Below, piece by piece: positions 12,002 to 22,556 of a stretch of DNA of 64,000 bases. The notes beneath the pieces are model-generated. The model had not been told where the DNA came from. It did no database searches and worked only from the letters and a program-made list of their open reading frames with translations. Source of the DNA: Effrenium voratum (lineage: Eukaryota; Sar; Dinophyceae; Suessiales; Symbiodiniaceae); NCBI GenBank assembly GCA_963377175.1, contig CAUJNA010000193.1:48501-112500 (forward strand), read 5' to 3'. The translations under genes and the position numbers were made by a program. The number at the start of each line of letters is the position of its first letter. Positions within the stretch are counted from its first letter, which is position 1.

Positions 12002-13807
12002 ATGGAGGGCGCGGCTAGCCTGTGGGACTACTTCAAATCGGTTGCGGACGCCAGCCACGGGTACATCCACCTGGAGGATGGTGCGGCCATCGCCACGTTG
12101 GCGGCGTTCCTGGAGCTGGACGCGGACTTCTTGACCGAGCAGCTGGAGACTGTGGACCAGGACCACAACAAGTACATCACCTTTCCCGAGTTCGCCTTGT
12201 GGGCGGATCGCCACACTCTGAGCGTTCGCATGGGCGTGGGCCATATTCCGGAGAAGAAGCTGTGGCGGGTCGGCATGCCGGGGCACTGGACCACCATTCC
12301 TCCCCCTCCTCCCGAGGTGGAGCCGCAGATCGTGGGCGCGCGCGGGACCATGCAGCTCGACCAGCAGCAGGTGCAGCAGGCGCATCGCCTGCTGGACCTG
12401 GCGAAGAAACGGCGCTTCGAGCTGCTCCTCGGGGAAGTGGAGGCCTGTGACCCGGCGGTTCTGAACCTTCGCCCGGAGCCGCGGGAGTTCGGGCTCGTCC
12501 ACCACGCCGCCTACTGGGGCCAGGTGCCAGTCCTGGAGAGGCTGTTGCGCGCCAGGGCAGACGTGCTGCAGCTGACAAGGAGCAACCAAACGGCTCTGGA
12601 CGTGGCACAGAAGAAGAACCGGGAAGAGGCTGTGGCCTTCTTGCGCGACAGGATCCGGCCGGACGCGGCCGCCGAGCAGATGGCGCTCCGCAAGGCCCAC
12701 GAGGCCCTGGATTTGGCCAAGGAGGGCCGCTGGCCGGAGCTGTACGAGATGCTTCAGGCGGATGCCCGGCTGGCGACGCTGCGCCCGCCGGAGCGCAACT
12801 ACGGGCTGCTGCACCACGCCGCCTTCCGCGGGGACTTGGAGGCGCTGCAGCGGCTCGCGGCCCTCAAGGCGGAGCTGGGCTCGCCGAGCAAAGGCGGGCA
12901 GAGCGCGCTGCGTGTGGCGCTGGACCAGGGGCATTGGCACGCGGCTCAATATCTGGAGGCGGCCATGCCCGTGCTCCACCTGCAGGATGAGTTCGTATCG
13001 TTTCCGAGCCCTGAGCTCGTGGCGGTGGACGACCCTCAGCTGCTGGGCACCTTCAAGTTGCTGCTCCAGGGCACGCACAAGCCCAGCGAAAACTGGACAC
13101 GGGACCGAGCCATGGCCACAGATGGCGTGACCTATTACAAGAAGACCCCTGTACCGGACGGGTACGAGTTTCAAGGTGCCATGCGCAACGAGAATGCGGC
13201 CCTGTGGCGCATGTATCATATCTGCCGGGAAGTGCTGAAAGAGCAGTGCCAGGCGCCTGAGACAAACCCCAGCTTCAAGCCATGGGACGCCTGGACATCT
13301 CGCAACAAGAGCTGCAGTTTCTCGGGCGAGCTGGCTTTGGAGAGGCTCTGCAACGAGTGGCTCCTCTTCCACGCGGGGGTTCCCGAGGCCCTGGCAGGCA
13401 TCTGCAAGACGGGTTTCAAGATGGCTAAAGTTGCGAAGGGAGCTGACAGCGAAGGCGGCGGCCTATATGGTGAAGGCGCCTATTTCACGGACTCCATCAC
13501 CAAGGCGGACGAGTATGCCCGAAGGAAGGTGGCATCTGGAGACTTCGCCGGCTGTAGATCCGTTGCGCTTTGCCGCGTGCTGGGTGGGTGTCACTACTAC
13601 ACAGCCAACGACGTGGCGCAAGAGGAGAAGGCGCAGATGATGATGAGAGTCTTTCAAGGCATCCATCACAGCGTCATTGGCGACAGGCTGAAGCTCAAGA
13701 AAACCTACCGAGAGTACGTGATCTATGCTGCAGCGCAGGCATACCCCGAGTACATCCTATTCTACAAGCGGAAATTTAAAGATCCGGCTAAAGAAATTTA
13801 TGCGTAG
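12002..13807 (+). CDS. EF-hand / ankyrin / PARP-catalytic protein (ADP-ribosyltransferase)
   Basis: An intronless 601-aa protein. The frame is open upstream to 11861, but the ATG at 12002 (ACCGCCATGG context) begins the recognisable protein. Residues 52-63 (DQDHNKYITFPE) form an EF-hand calcium loop. Residues about 115-320 carry two ankyrin-like blocks, each with an A-L-x-L-A-K-x-x-R helix followed by a GLVHHAA or GLLHHAA turn. The C-terminal third is a PARP catalytic domain: LFHAG (His457), GEGAYFTDS (Tyr494) and REYVIYAAAQ (Glu571). This gives an H-Y-E triad, which permits ADP-ribose transfer from NAD+ to proteins and possibly polymer formation. The HAG in place of the usual HGT is a visible variation. 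No signal peptide or membrane segment is seen. The lack of introns, while its neighbours are split into tiny exons, suggests a retrocopy or transferred gene nested in a host intron. Confidence 0.88.
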   Translation: MEGAASLWDYFKSVADASHGYIHLEDGAAIATLAAFLELDADFLTEQLETVDQDHNKYITFPEFALWADRHTLSVRMGVGHIPEKKLWRVGMPGHWTTIPPPPPEVEPQIVGARGTMQLDQQQVQQAHRLLDLAKKRRFELLLGEVEACDPAVLNLRPEPREFGLVHHAAYWGQVPVLERLLRARADVLQLTRSNQTALDVAQKKNREEAVAFLRDRIRPDAAAEQMALRKAHEALDLAKEGRWPELYEMLQADARLATLRPPERNYGLLHHAAFRGDLEALQRLAALKAELGSPSKGGQSALRVALDQGHWHAAQYLEAAMPVLHLQDEFVSFPSPELVAVDDPQLLGTFKLLLQGTHKPSENWTRDRAMATDGVTYYKKTPVPDGYEFQGAMRNENAALWRMYHICREVLKEQCQAPETNPSFKPWDAWTSRNKSCSFSGELALERLCNEWLLFHAGVPEALAGICKTGFKMAKVAKGADSEGGGLYGEGAYFTDSITKADEYARRKVASGDFAGCRSVALCRVLGGCHYYTANDVAQEEKAQMMMRVFQGIHHSVIGDRLKLKKTYREYVIYAAAQAYPEYILFYKRKFKDPAKEIYA

Positions 13808-14550
13808 ATGCTGGCACGACGGCTGTTGCTGTGACTTCCATGTGCAAAAGAAAAGTCCTTGGACTTTGGGTTGTCCCATGGCCAGAGCCATCCAGGGCTT
13901 TCCGACAATAGCTGATGCTGGTCGCCTTTTTCAGGGTTTAAAAGTGGCCCCCTTGGGAACTACACAACGCGACGAATCCCTTCGGACGCACAAGTTATGA
14001 TAGCATGCTTTCTCGGAATAGTACAGAATGGATCATTTGCCATGTTGGTCAACAAACTATGTGCCTTTGACTTCCACAGCAGGCTTGAGAACACCGCAAG
14101 TGACGTCTTTGCCCCCTGTGTGGATCGTTCTCCCTACAAAACTAGCCAACAGAAAAAAGAAAAAGAACGATGTGAATTCTCCGCTGTTTCTGCTAGAGGT
14201 CCAGCTTCGTTGATCGGATATTTGTCCGAGCCCGCTGTGTTGTCAACCTGAAGCCTTTGCCTTGTGCTTGGGCCCCAAAACAGGTGAGCCACAATCAAAG
14301 CCCGCGCAGACCAAGGATAGTAAGGGATTCTCCCAGCCACAAATGGGCGTGGCCGCCTTTCAAGTTTGTTTACTTGGTTTTGGGCAATTCGACAATCTTA
14401 ATGCATGATTTAGATTGTGACTCAAACAGGGCTCCTTAAAAGATACATCTTGCCCAGTTGAAACCTGGCTGTTTCCACCAACACACCGGAAAAAGGCGCC
14501 ATTGGCAAGGTTCAGGTGTATGCATCCGGATCCCTGTGGTCTCGAAAGGG
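13808..14550. other. No gene recognised downstream of PARP
   Basis: AT-richer, with no supported exon. It probably holds the PARP 3' untranslated region and the rest of the surrounding intron. Confidence 0.45.
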
Positions 14551-14690
14551 CGTTGTGCGCCTTCCGGCTGCTCGTTCGCCTCGGGCGATCCTCGGGCGAT
14601 CCGCAGGAAGATCAGCGGCCACGACCTGCGGGAGGTCAGCCGCGCCATGCGCCGGGAGCACGCGACGACCTCGGGGCTGGCGCGCCGGTT
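14551..14690 (+). CDS. Probable late exon of the same multi-exon protein
   Basis: The frame reads SGDPRAIRRKISGHDLREVS and then RAMRREHATTSGLARR with strong third-position G/C. A helix with an AMRxxxA pattern is where I would expect the C-terminal part of the suspected family. The acceptor is uncertain (an AAAG lies near 14548). If it joins the 11504 exon, the PARP gene is intronic. Confidence 0.45.
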
Positions 14691-14702
14691 CACCTTACAT
14701 GG

Positions 14703-14950
14703 GTCTGAGTCTGTGTCTGTGTGTTTGTGTGTGTGTGTGTTTTAAGGGTAGCCTTTTCACCTCGGCAAAAGGGAAAACACCCACAAAAATGCAAACACAC
14801 ACACAGACACACAACGCCACGCGCGTGCACGCGAGCACGAACGCTGTTCTCAGACACTCCCACGCACCCACGCACGCACATGCACACACACACACACACA
14901 CGAACACGCGCAAACGCGCACAGACGCACCCACCCACACACACACACAGC
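14703..14950. repeat. TG/CA microsatellites and ACGC-rich repeats
   Basis: A (TG)n run at 14705-14742 is followed by interrupted CA/CACGC arrays up to about 14950. The frames that cross them are artefacts of the repeat. Confidence 0.85.
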
Positions 14951-15765
14951 TCTTTTTAAAAGCAACACTCAATCTTTTGGTTCCCATGTTTTGACACAGA
15001 CCTTCATGCTTAATTAGCGTCTTTGGCTGTGGGACCATCTTGCCTGTGCAGGTTGCTCCACCTGCAAGATAGGGGGTGATCATGTTGTTTCTCTTTGTGC
15101 AGATTTGCAGAGGCACTCAATGGAATAGAATGTTGATAGGCCATGACATAGTTGCTGCAGACTCGACTTCAGGCTTTATTGATAGTTCATCACTCCTCTC
15201 TGCGATTCCCAACCATCAACATGAGAGCTTCCAGTACTTGGTGCTTCGCAGACTGACATGTTGGACATGTGAGCTGAGACTGTCTGGATAAATGCTCTTC
15301 ACTGCATCTGCTTGGAGCCCTGCCTTGTATATCCTGATGCTGGAGCTGCGAGCCCCAGTGACTCCTCTCGGCAAGAGGCCGCCGAGCGTGGATCCCATGG
15401 TCTGTTTCCTTTTTGCTCTTTTTCTTCTTCTTCTTTTGGATTTGGTGTGTGTGTGTCTTCCTTGTTTTCCATTGGCCACGATCCTTCCCCCTTGGAGCTG
15501 TGGATAGGCCTGCTGCTTCCGGCCTGACTCCAGTTCGACTGCACTCTCCTTATAGTCCTTGCAGCTCTCGAACAGGTTCAGCATACTCGGGGAAACTGAC
15601 CGTCAGTTTTTAGGTTCCTACTGGAAGAGCTTGGTGGCTCTTTGGTTCGCCCTATAACCCACGACCTTTTGCTAAACCATTTTGCTCGCAGCCTTGGACT
15701 TTCTCTGGTTCAAGCTACAAACTACCCTGGAACGCCTCTAACCTTTGGCTTCCCCGTTTTGCCAG
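14951..15765. other. No gene recognised
   Basis: Intron-like or intergenic sequence with a T/C-rich tract around 15410-15440. Confidence 0.45.
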
Positions 15766-15907
15766 CCGTTCGACTGGGGGTCGACGAGCCAGCGGCAAGC
15801 CTCTCCTCGATCTCAGATGAAGCACCTCGGGCTGGCCACGAGCTTCTGGACCGAGGCGCGTGCCATCAAGCGCCCAACGCCCGAAGCGGAAGCTTTGGAA
15901 GGCGGCG
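15766..15907 (+). CDS. Candidate exon, unknown protein
   Basis: A TTGCCAG acceptor and a GT donor at 15908 enclose a frame reading FDWGSTSQRQASPRSQMKHL and then GLATSFWTEARAIKRPTPEAEALE. This frame has the highest third-position G/C of the three. No family is recognised, and it may belong to a new gene downstream of the 14.6-kb exon. Confidence 0.4.
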
Positions 15908-17429
15908 GTCCCACCCAAAAACGTCGGGGCAGATGTATCTTCTGGTCTCTAAAAGGGTCCTTTTTTTTGCAAGAAAGGCCGGGCCCATGTGCGCCCAAAC
16001 CCCAACGGGCCATTTTGGCCCATGGTGTTACTTGGTTTTGTGGGGGTGATGGTAAGGTAAGGCCCATATAGATTTGGTAGCCATGTTGGTACATCCTCCC
16101 TCTCATAATAGACATTGGTTTGAGGTCTGGTTTGGGGTTCTAGGGGCTTCCACTTCCCCTTTGCTAGGCACATCCATCAACATATGTCTCAATGAGTTTG
16201 CCCAGATGGTCCAGATCGCGTTTCAGCAAATCACAATTCGAAGGACGCGTTGCATTGGAATTTGCAGTTAGGATTGGAACCCAAGTATGAATTCAAGATG
16301 GCAGTAAATCGGGCCCAGCAAAAAAATGAGGGGGGCTGGGAAGCATAGTGATATTTATACCAACTAATTCAGCAACAACAGCCAGGCTGAGTTTGGGGTG
16401 TTGGTCGAGCTAGATCTCCGTTGAGTTTAGGCGCTGCAAAACATGTTTGTGCGCAAAGTTGTGAACAGAGGTTTAGCGTCACGATCAAGCGTAGAACTTT
16501 GTTTGCATCCTGCGCTTCCAATCCTAGAGGTGGAAAAATCACTCGAGCGGCTTGTTTTGTAGTTGTTCGCTTTTAGACCAAGCTGAACGTATGGGGCTGT
16601 CTCCATACGATGCTCTTTTCCCGAAGCTCACCCGCAGTGTTCCCTCTGCGCTCTTTCCTCTTTCAAACTCCAAACTGCAGTGTGGTTCTCTCACTGACTG
16701 AGTGTGGATTTGTGTTTTGTTTGGTTAGCCAGCCATCGAGCAATCCTCTCAACGAGCAAAACTAGGCTATGCCTGGCTGCAAGGCACATGCGACACTTGA
16801 ACTACAGCCAATGGTTGAGTAAAATCCGGAGCGCTTTCTACGAGACATGCCACGAAGAGAGCAGTTGTAGGCACACCGAAGCGTCCTGATATGTTTGTGA
16901 TGTAAGATTTCATTGCATGACCTTTGGGGGGGGAGCGGGAGGTTCTGCTCAAAAAAAACAGCAGGCCTATCTCCCAAAATCCACTTGGACAACAGTTCTC
17001 CCTGGCTTCAAATTGGATGCGCTCTTTATAAATGAAGCCTGTTGGGGGAAAACAAAAGCAACAACTATGTGGTTTCAGATCGAGGGATGGCGAGGGCAGA
17101 GGGTGGTGCGCTGGGGTCTCATGCTTCTGCCTTGTTGTTGCGCTTGATGCTTCTTATGTATGCATGCAGCTCAAGCAGCAGTTGTGTCTGGGTAGTGGTC
17201 GGGTTTGGGCTGCGGTTTGTGAATCCATGCTTGAAAGAAGTGAATGCCTATTGCATTCTGGGGCCATGTGCCCTGTGTCTGGGATGCTTCCTTCTCTTCG
17301 ACTGGGGAGTCTGTGCTGTGCTCTGCGTGAATCCACCGTGTGGCTGGGGTTTGCGGCTATTCACACAGTGAAAAAGGTCGTGTTCCGCACTGCAACATGG
17401 GCCCAAAAGCAACCCCTGCCACTCCCCAG
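15908..17429. other. No gene recognised
   Basis: AT-rich stretches and short open frames only; nothing I can support. Confidence 0.45.
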
Positions 17430-17518
17430 AACGAATCGTCAGCGTGGCGCGCTGGCCGTATCCCAGACCACCCCTACCACCCCGAGCTGGCGGCGCAGCG
17501 GGATGTGGTCGCCTTGGG
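17430..17518 (+). CDS. Candidate exon, unknown protein
   Basis: A CCCCAG acceptor and GGG|GTCAAG donor bracket a frame reading NESSAWRAGRIPDHPYHPEL and then AAQRDVVALG with strong third-position G/C. The product is not recognised. Confidence 0.4.
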
Positions 17519-18583
17519 GTCAAGCTGTCGATGGTCTTCCATCTGGGATCCTGACAAACGTTTGGCCTGACGCGGTGCTATCAGCGTTGAACCGGATGCA
17601 TCGACGAGAGGCGCAGTCACCGGTCCTTTGAACGGGCAGATGACCTATGTTTCCGTGGTGTCAATCAGCAATCAAGGCAGTGTGTTGGCTGGTTGCGCGT
17701 GCTTCCGCGGGTCATGTGTGCAAAGCGAGATGTAGTTGGAGGTGCGATTCGCGAGCAGCTGGGGGTGGGCACGTCGTTCTGCGGAAGGACATGGGGCACT
17801 CATTCAATTGCCAGCAGCAACTCGAGGACGAAGCCCCGATTTTCCCGTGCTCATTCGGGAAAGAGAGGCAGATTTTCACTGTGGCTCATGCGTTGCACGG
17901 CCGTTCACCGCCTGCTCATTTGGCAAAATACTTCCCTCCATTTGATCACGGTTATGTGTTGTTTTTGTCCACCACATGCCGATTTAGCTCAAAAGAAAGA
18001 CCTTGGACATGTGAGTTCTTCCTCCAAAAAAGGTGTAGAACAAAGGATCACCCACCCAAGACGCAGAACCATTGGCGACCTCCAACAACCTAGGCGCCCC
18101 AATTGGCCCTTCCAGGCACTGGATTGACGCGATCCATGCGAGGCCTTGGAGCGGGTGAGCCGTCTTCGGGGCATGGAGCCGACCAAGGGCGCCACCGCCC
18201 AGGCGCCGAAAGGGAAACTGACGGAATAAAAATTCTTCATAGATTTTAGAAACAAATGGGTCTGTGTCAAAACGTGGGCGCTCTTTTTTAGCCAGTTTGA
18301 CCGGAAGCCCAACTGAAGCCAACGATCGGAGGGCCCTTGCCCCCGACAGCTACGCTTGGAGATGGCTGCTCGCCCATACACATTGCAAGCTAGTCCCAGA
18401 AAGGCCACCAGCATGGAAACAAATGCAGAATGAGGATCAGGTTCCGCTCATCTTTGACAAAGGCTCGGTATGAAACTTGTCGTTTCGGGTCGACACCGTC
18501 GGCCAAAGAAGACACTCTGTTTGCTCGGTGCTTGCGGGCGAACAAAGAAGGGCAAATGTCATGCAGCATACACACACACACAT
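17519..18583. other. No gene recognised; left flank of the retroelement
   Basis: No supported exon. A short CA/TG microsatellite abuts the start of the terminal repeat at 18584. Confidence 0.45.
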
Positions 18584-18909
18584 GTGTGTGTGTGAACCGT
18601 CCTGGAACACGGACGTTAAACCCTTCGGAGTTTTTCTGAGCAGGGGGGCAACGGACACTCTGGGTCGCGTTGCCCAACGAAGACCGTCCAGAGTTGTCGT
18701 GAAGCAACACGGGACGCCGTGCTGTGTACCTGCAACATTTGATTGACTCTGAAGGTCTTTTTGACCCTCTTCTTTTGCGGTTCCTGTTTGTCGCTGTTGC
18801 TTCCTGTTCGGTGTCGATGTTGTGACCTGTTGCTCTGCATTTGCATTCAAGCATTTTTACTGACTGCGGTTTTCATCTCGGCTAGTGAAGCCTCTCGAGA
18901 TAAGTGTGT
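18584..18909 (+). repeat. PLE left terminal direct repeat (pLTR)
   Basis: Matches 47780-48100 from TGTGTGTGAACCGTCC to CTCTCGAGATAAGTGTGT with only a handful of substitutions and single-base indels (for example CTTCGGAG here and CTTCGAG at right). Direct terminal repeats are usual for PLEs. Confidence 0.92.
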
Positions 18910-19013
18910 TTCCCACGGCCTGTCCGACATGGCGCTGTGGGCTGGACTCGCCATATGCGGGAGCCCCCTGCAAGGGGATGACGTTCAAAAGTTCACGTTC
19001 AGTTCACCTTCGC

Positions 19014-19147
19014 ATTGCACTGCCTGCCTTTTGAACGAGGCAGCTCTCATGAAATATCAGGCTCCAGCAGCTTCATTCGGATTGCACTGCCTGCCTTTTG
19101 AACAAGGCAGCTCTCATAAGGTATCACGCTCCGGAAGCTTCATGCGC
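19014..19147 (+). repeat. Tandem duplication, 67-bp unit, two copies
   Basis: Both units begin ATTGCACTGCCTGCCTTTTG and contain a small hairpin (CTGCCT...AGGCAG). They lie in the 5' leader of the PLE; the role is unknown. Confidence 0.8.
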
Positions 19148-19388
19148 GAGTGACAAGCCGGTCAGACACCGACTTTGCAGTTCATTGATTCACGCACTGC
19201 GCCGACTCAGATCAGTTCAATTCACGTTCACGATTAGGTGACACCTTGACTTGATTTGACACCTTGACTTGATTTGACGCGATGTCTTGCCTTGACACGC
19301 ATGACTGAATCTGCTGCAGTCGTTTTTGTTTCCACCCCCTTTCCAACCCTCTCTCTCCCTTTTGAGATGGCTTTTGTCAGGATGATGG

Positions 19389-20332
19389 CATACAGCGAGG
19401 TCCCTGCGCTGCGCCCAGCTGGCCGAGTGTTGGGCAATCTGGGGGACGACATCCTGTCCAAGATAGCGGAGTGGGCACCATCGTGGAGACCGGCTCCGAT
19501 GACGGGCGCTTCATGGCCGTGAGGGGCCCCATCACCCTGAGAAACCTGCGCTATGACATGATGCACTCGCTCCTGCAAAGCATTGCGGCGGCACCGTGTC
19601 CGGCTCACCTGGCAGCGGTGGACCGAACCTGCAGTTGTCACCCCAGATGATGCAGCCCATGAGCCTCGTACCCTCAACCAACCCACAGACCACGCCCTTT
19701 GCACCGTTTCCCATGATGCCCTATGGTGGCCTCCCGAACTTTGGCAACCCGATGTCCGTGATGCCCTACGGTGGCTTTCCTAACTTTGGCAACACAACGT
19801 CCGGCGCCCTGATGCCCTTCATGGCTCAGAGCAGCATGCCATCTTCATTGCCCGAGCCTCAGCCGGCACGCGCAGCCGATGCAGCTGCTACGACTCCTGC
19901 CGCCGCTTCCTCGACCAACCCACATCCCACGCACACTCACCCCCAGTCCCACTCCCACAGATCAGCGCTCCCGTCACAGACGACACACCAGTCATCACCG
20001 TGGACACGACAAGTCGCCACGGCGACACAATACCCGGCGGGCACGCAGCTCCAGCCGGTCACATTCCCCCTCACGACCCCACCACCGCTCCAAGCGATCG
20101 CACCGCAACCCCATCTCCCTCCGCTCACGCTCCCCCCGGCGCAGGTCCTCCCCACGACACTCCCCCGCACCCAGGACCACGGCTCCACATCGAGCCCCGC
20201 AAACCCACACCTCCCAAGGTTCCACTTCCCGGCGCACTTCCGGATGGGACACCGGCAAGTCTCAATGGTCCTCCCCACGCTGGTGGAACCAATCGTGGGG
20301 CCCACCGCAGAGCCACAGCACAAGCCACTGGG
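19389..20332 (+). pseudogene. PLE ORF1, 5' half, interrupted at 20332
   Basis: The open segments are in different frames: AGRVLGNLGDDILSKIAE, then VGTIVETGSDDGRFMAVRG and LRNLRYDMMHSLLQSIAA. A frame from 19596 follows, rich in Met/Pro/Gly/Asn with two MPYGG-FPNFGN-like units, and then an SR/RS-rich basic frame from 19879. The last frame runs through SHSTSHW into the terminal inverted repeat of the 21.5-kb element. Basic, low-complexity ORF1s are common in retroelements and may bind RNA. Frame changes show decay or sequencing indels. The same frame resumes at 41792. Confidence 0.65.
20329..20332 (+). repeat. Target-site duplication TGGG, left copy
   Basis: TGGG directly precedes the left TIR tip CTGGGGGGTGC and is repeated at 41792-41795 directly after the right tip. 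Confidence 0.8.
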
Positions 20333-20827
20333 CTGGGGGGTGCTTTGGTATGTGCTTTTGTGCTTTTGGTTTTCGGTTGGCTTGATGCCTCCCAAAGCTG
20401 CACTGCTCCAGTGAACCCAGCACGTCCATACCGAGTTTTCTGTGGTCGGACCTTGTGTACTGATAAAACTTGGCCTCGACCATGTTTTACTCAAAGCCTA
20501 TGTTTTACTGGCGGCCCATTGTCGCTCAAGCTGCCAAACACCGGCCTGTATACATATATATATATAGTCTATACTATGCAAATATAGAGCGCGCCCCTTC
20601 CCACGCCAATCCTCCTCTCCAGAAGAAAAATGAAAAGGAGGGTTTGTGTAGCCCCCCCCCCTCCCCCTCCACCCCCTACTTTAGTAGGGCGGCTGAAGTG
20701 TCAGCTCTTGAACACTCTTTGCTTGGGCGCTCACTGCAGCAAATAAACAAAGAAAATAGGGATTGTATCCCCTTTTTGGGATGTTTTTAAAAGGAGGATC
20801 AGGATGAGACAGTGCTGTAAAAAAGAG

Positions 20828-20884
20828 GGACCCGGGAAGAGGACCCGGGGGCCCTGTGACAGTCTTCCCGGGCCCCTCTTTTAA
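20828..20884 (+). repeat. GC-rich hairpin inside the TIR
   Basis: AGAGGGACCCGGGAAGA and TCTTCCCGGGCCCCTCTTT can pair across a short loop. The right TIR (41247-41310) has the same stem but a different loop, the clearest divergence between the arms. Confidence 0.65.
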
Positions 20885-21303
20885 AAAATGCCTATGTTGG
20901 ACTATGTCAAACCATGTTATCCCTTTTTGTTTGGCTTTCCAAGTTGAACATTTAAGTTTGCAAAAAAAACATCCATTTTTGAAGCCAGTCGCTTTGCCTA
21001 AGCCGAGCTTACACGTTGAAAGTTCAGTTTCCTGCAGCCTGGCAACTTTCAAGCAATTCACACCTGCCCCACTTGATTTTCCACGATTTCATTTTCACTT
21101 GTTCAGATTCAAGCCAACATGCGTCATAAGACATATGAATTCAACATGCTGACGCAATCCACCATGATTTCTCCGCCGGTCGGGTCCCACGCGCGCCATT
21201 GCCACTAGGCTGCATTAAGGTGGTGGGGGGGGCAGGGCGGACAAACAACTGGGATCTTATGGATTGTTTATTTTTTTAGGAAGACCCTTCGCACACCCGA
21301 ATT

Positions 21304-21465
21304 GGTGCTGTGTAAGCGCCAGCAGCTGGTGCTGGGTAAGCGTCGTCGCTGGGTGCTGCATAAGCGCCAGCTGATGGTGCTGTGTAAGCGTCATCGCTTG
21401 GTGCTGCACAAGCGCCAGCAGATGGTGCTGGGTAAGCGCCATCTGCTTGGCGCTGCATAAGCGCC
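21304..21465 (+). repeat. Array of seven hairpin units, 24-bp period (left TIR)
   Basis: GGTGCTGNNNAAGCG(C/T)C starts at 21304, 21328, 21352, 21376, 21400 and 21424, and a GGCGCTG variant starts at 21449. Each unit is a 17-base hairpin followed by a 7-base spacer. A mirror-image array lies at 40662-40824. The subterminal position suggests binding sites for an element-encoded protein. Confidence 0.9.
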
Positions 21466-22556
21466 AGTGCATGGACATCATGGAACCAGCAATTATTTTT
21501 GGGGACATCATGGAACTAACGTCATGGAACATGAAACATCATTTGTTAGCGCTTTTTCAGCACTCATCTTAAGTATTGATACAGTCAGTTTCGAACGCAA
21601 CCAAACTTGATGGCAGTGGGAACCAGAATGCAAAACAACGAAATCATTTGCAATCCAAGACATTGAAGTGAAGTTTGCAATACCAGGGGATGCGCATCTT
21701 GATTTTCAGCTCAAGAAGTAATTACATAGAATTGGGGGGCGCGTCCGCAGCACCATGCCATTTCTTTATGCCATTTCTTTAGAAGAAAAAACAGATGTTC
21801 GTAAACACACGCTTACTTACCATCAACCCATTTGAGGATGATTGAACAACTGTTTGGTATGGATGATTGAACAAATTTGACGTTGAAGCGGTTGGCCAAG
21901 AGAGGAGCCGAAGACCCTTCATTGAGGCAACTATTCACAGTACGCGAACCCTATTCTTAGAACCAACTTGTATGTTCATGAACCCTTGAATTTTCATCAT
22001 TGCGTGCCATGTGAAGGGCGCAGCCCGATGATTGCGGGGCCGTTGTCATTGATTGACATGGGTCATTCGTACAGTCATTATAGAAAACATGCCCATCTTA
22101 ACCCAAACAAGATCCAAAAACCTGCATTTTTGGGGAGTGTCAAAGGTCCCATCCAGCGACCCGTCCCGGATTTTGGCACTCATCTTGAGGGGTTGCCATC
22201 TGGCACCCCCGTGAGGGTGCCAGATTTGGAAAGATTTCTGTCTGTTAGTGAACTGTCAAACCAGTTCATCTTTTGGTGCAATCCACAAGTTGGGCACAAA
22301 TGCAGCTTTTAATATGGGAAAGACACCTTGTCCAGATCAAGAAATCCACATGTTTGAGGCTTCCGTGGACCTAGGCATGAATAACCCTGCAAAAATCAGA
22401 GCCCCAAAAAGGTCCATGGTAGTTCGAGGGTGAAAAACCCTGCATTTTTGAGGCTTTTGTGGACCCAGGGCTAAATAACCTTGCAAAAACCATGGGATTT
22501 TGGCAAAGCTTAAAATAGTCTTCGGGGGCCGCCTTTAGACCCAAAAGGCGGCCGGG

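Larger units (their letters stand above)
20333..22556 (+). repeat. Left terminal inverted repeat, 2.22 kb
   Basis: Reverse complement of 39561-41791. Visible differences are a TA-dinucleotide length change near 20560, an 8-base patch in a hairpin loop at about 20852-20860 and a roughly 12-base indel near 22027. It holds no gene I can support; the His/Gln/Leu-rich frames over 21257-21532 are translations of the 24-bp array. The inner end is a GGCCGCCTTT...AAAGGCGGCC hairpin (22528-22556). Confidence 0.93.

Noticed and set aside
11963..13372. 469-aa frame on the - strand opposite the PARP gene
   Set aside because: Shadow of a GC-rich coding region; the + strand frame has clear domains and catalytic residues.
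14690..15017. Cys/Val- and His/Thr-rich frames at 14.7-15.0 kb
   Set aside because: Microsatellite translations.
16013..16030. CCATTTTGGC as a dinoflagellate spliced-leader relict
   Set aside because: Only a partial match (CCATTTTGGCCCAT) without the CTCAAG end; no other copy seen near intronless genes.
21257..21532. Open frames with repeated LALxQHQ / GAYTAP-like units on the - strand
   Set aside because: They are translations of the 24-bp hairpin array in several frames; the same happens in the mirror array at 40596-40853.
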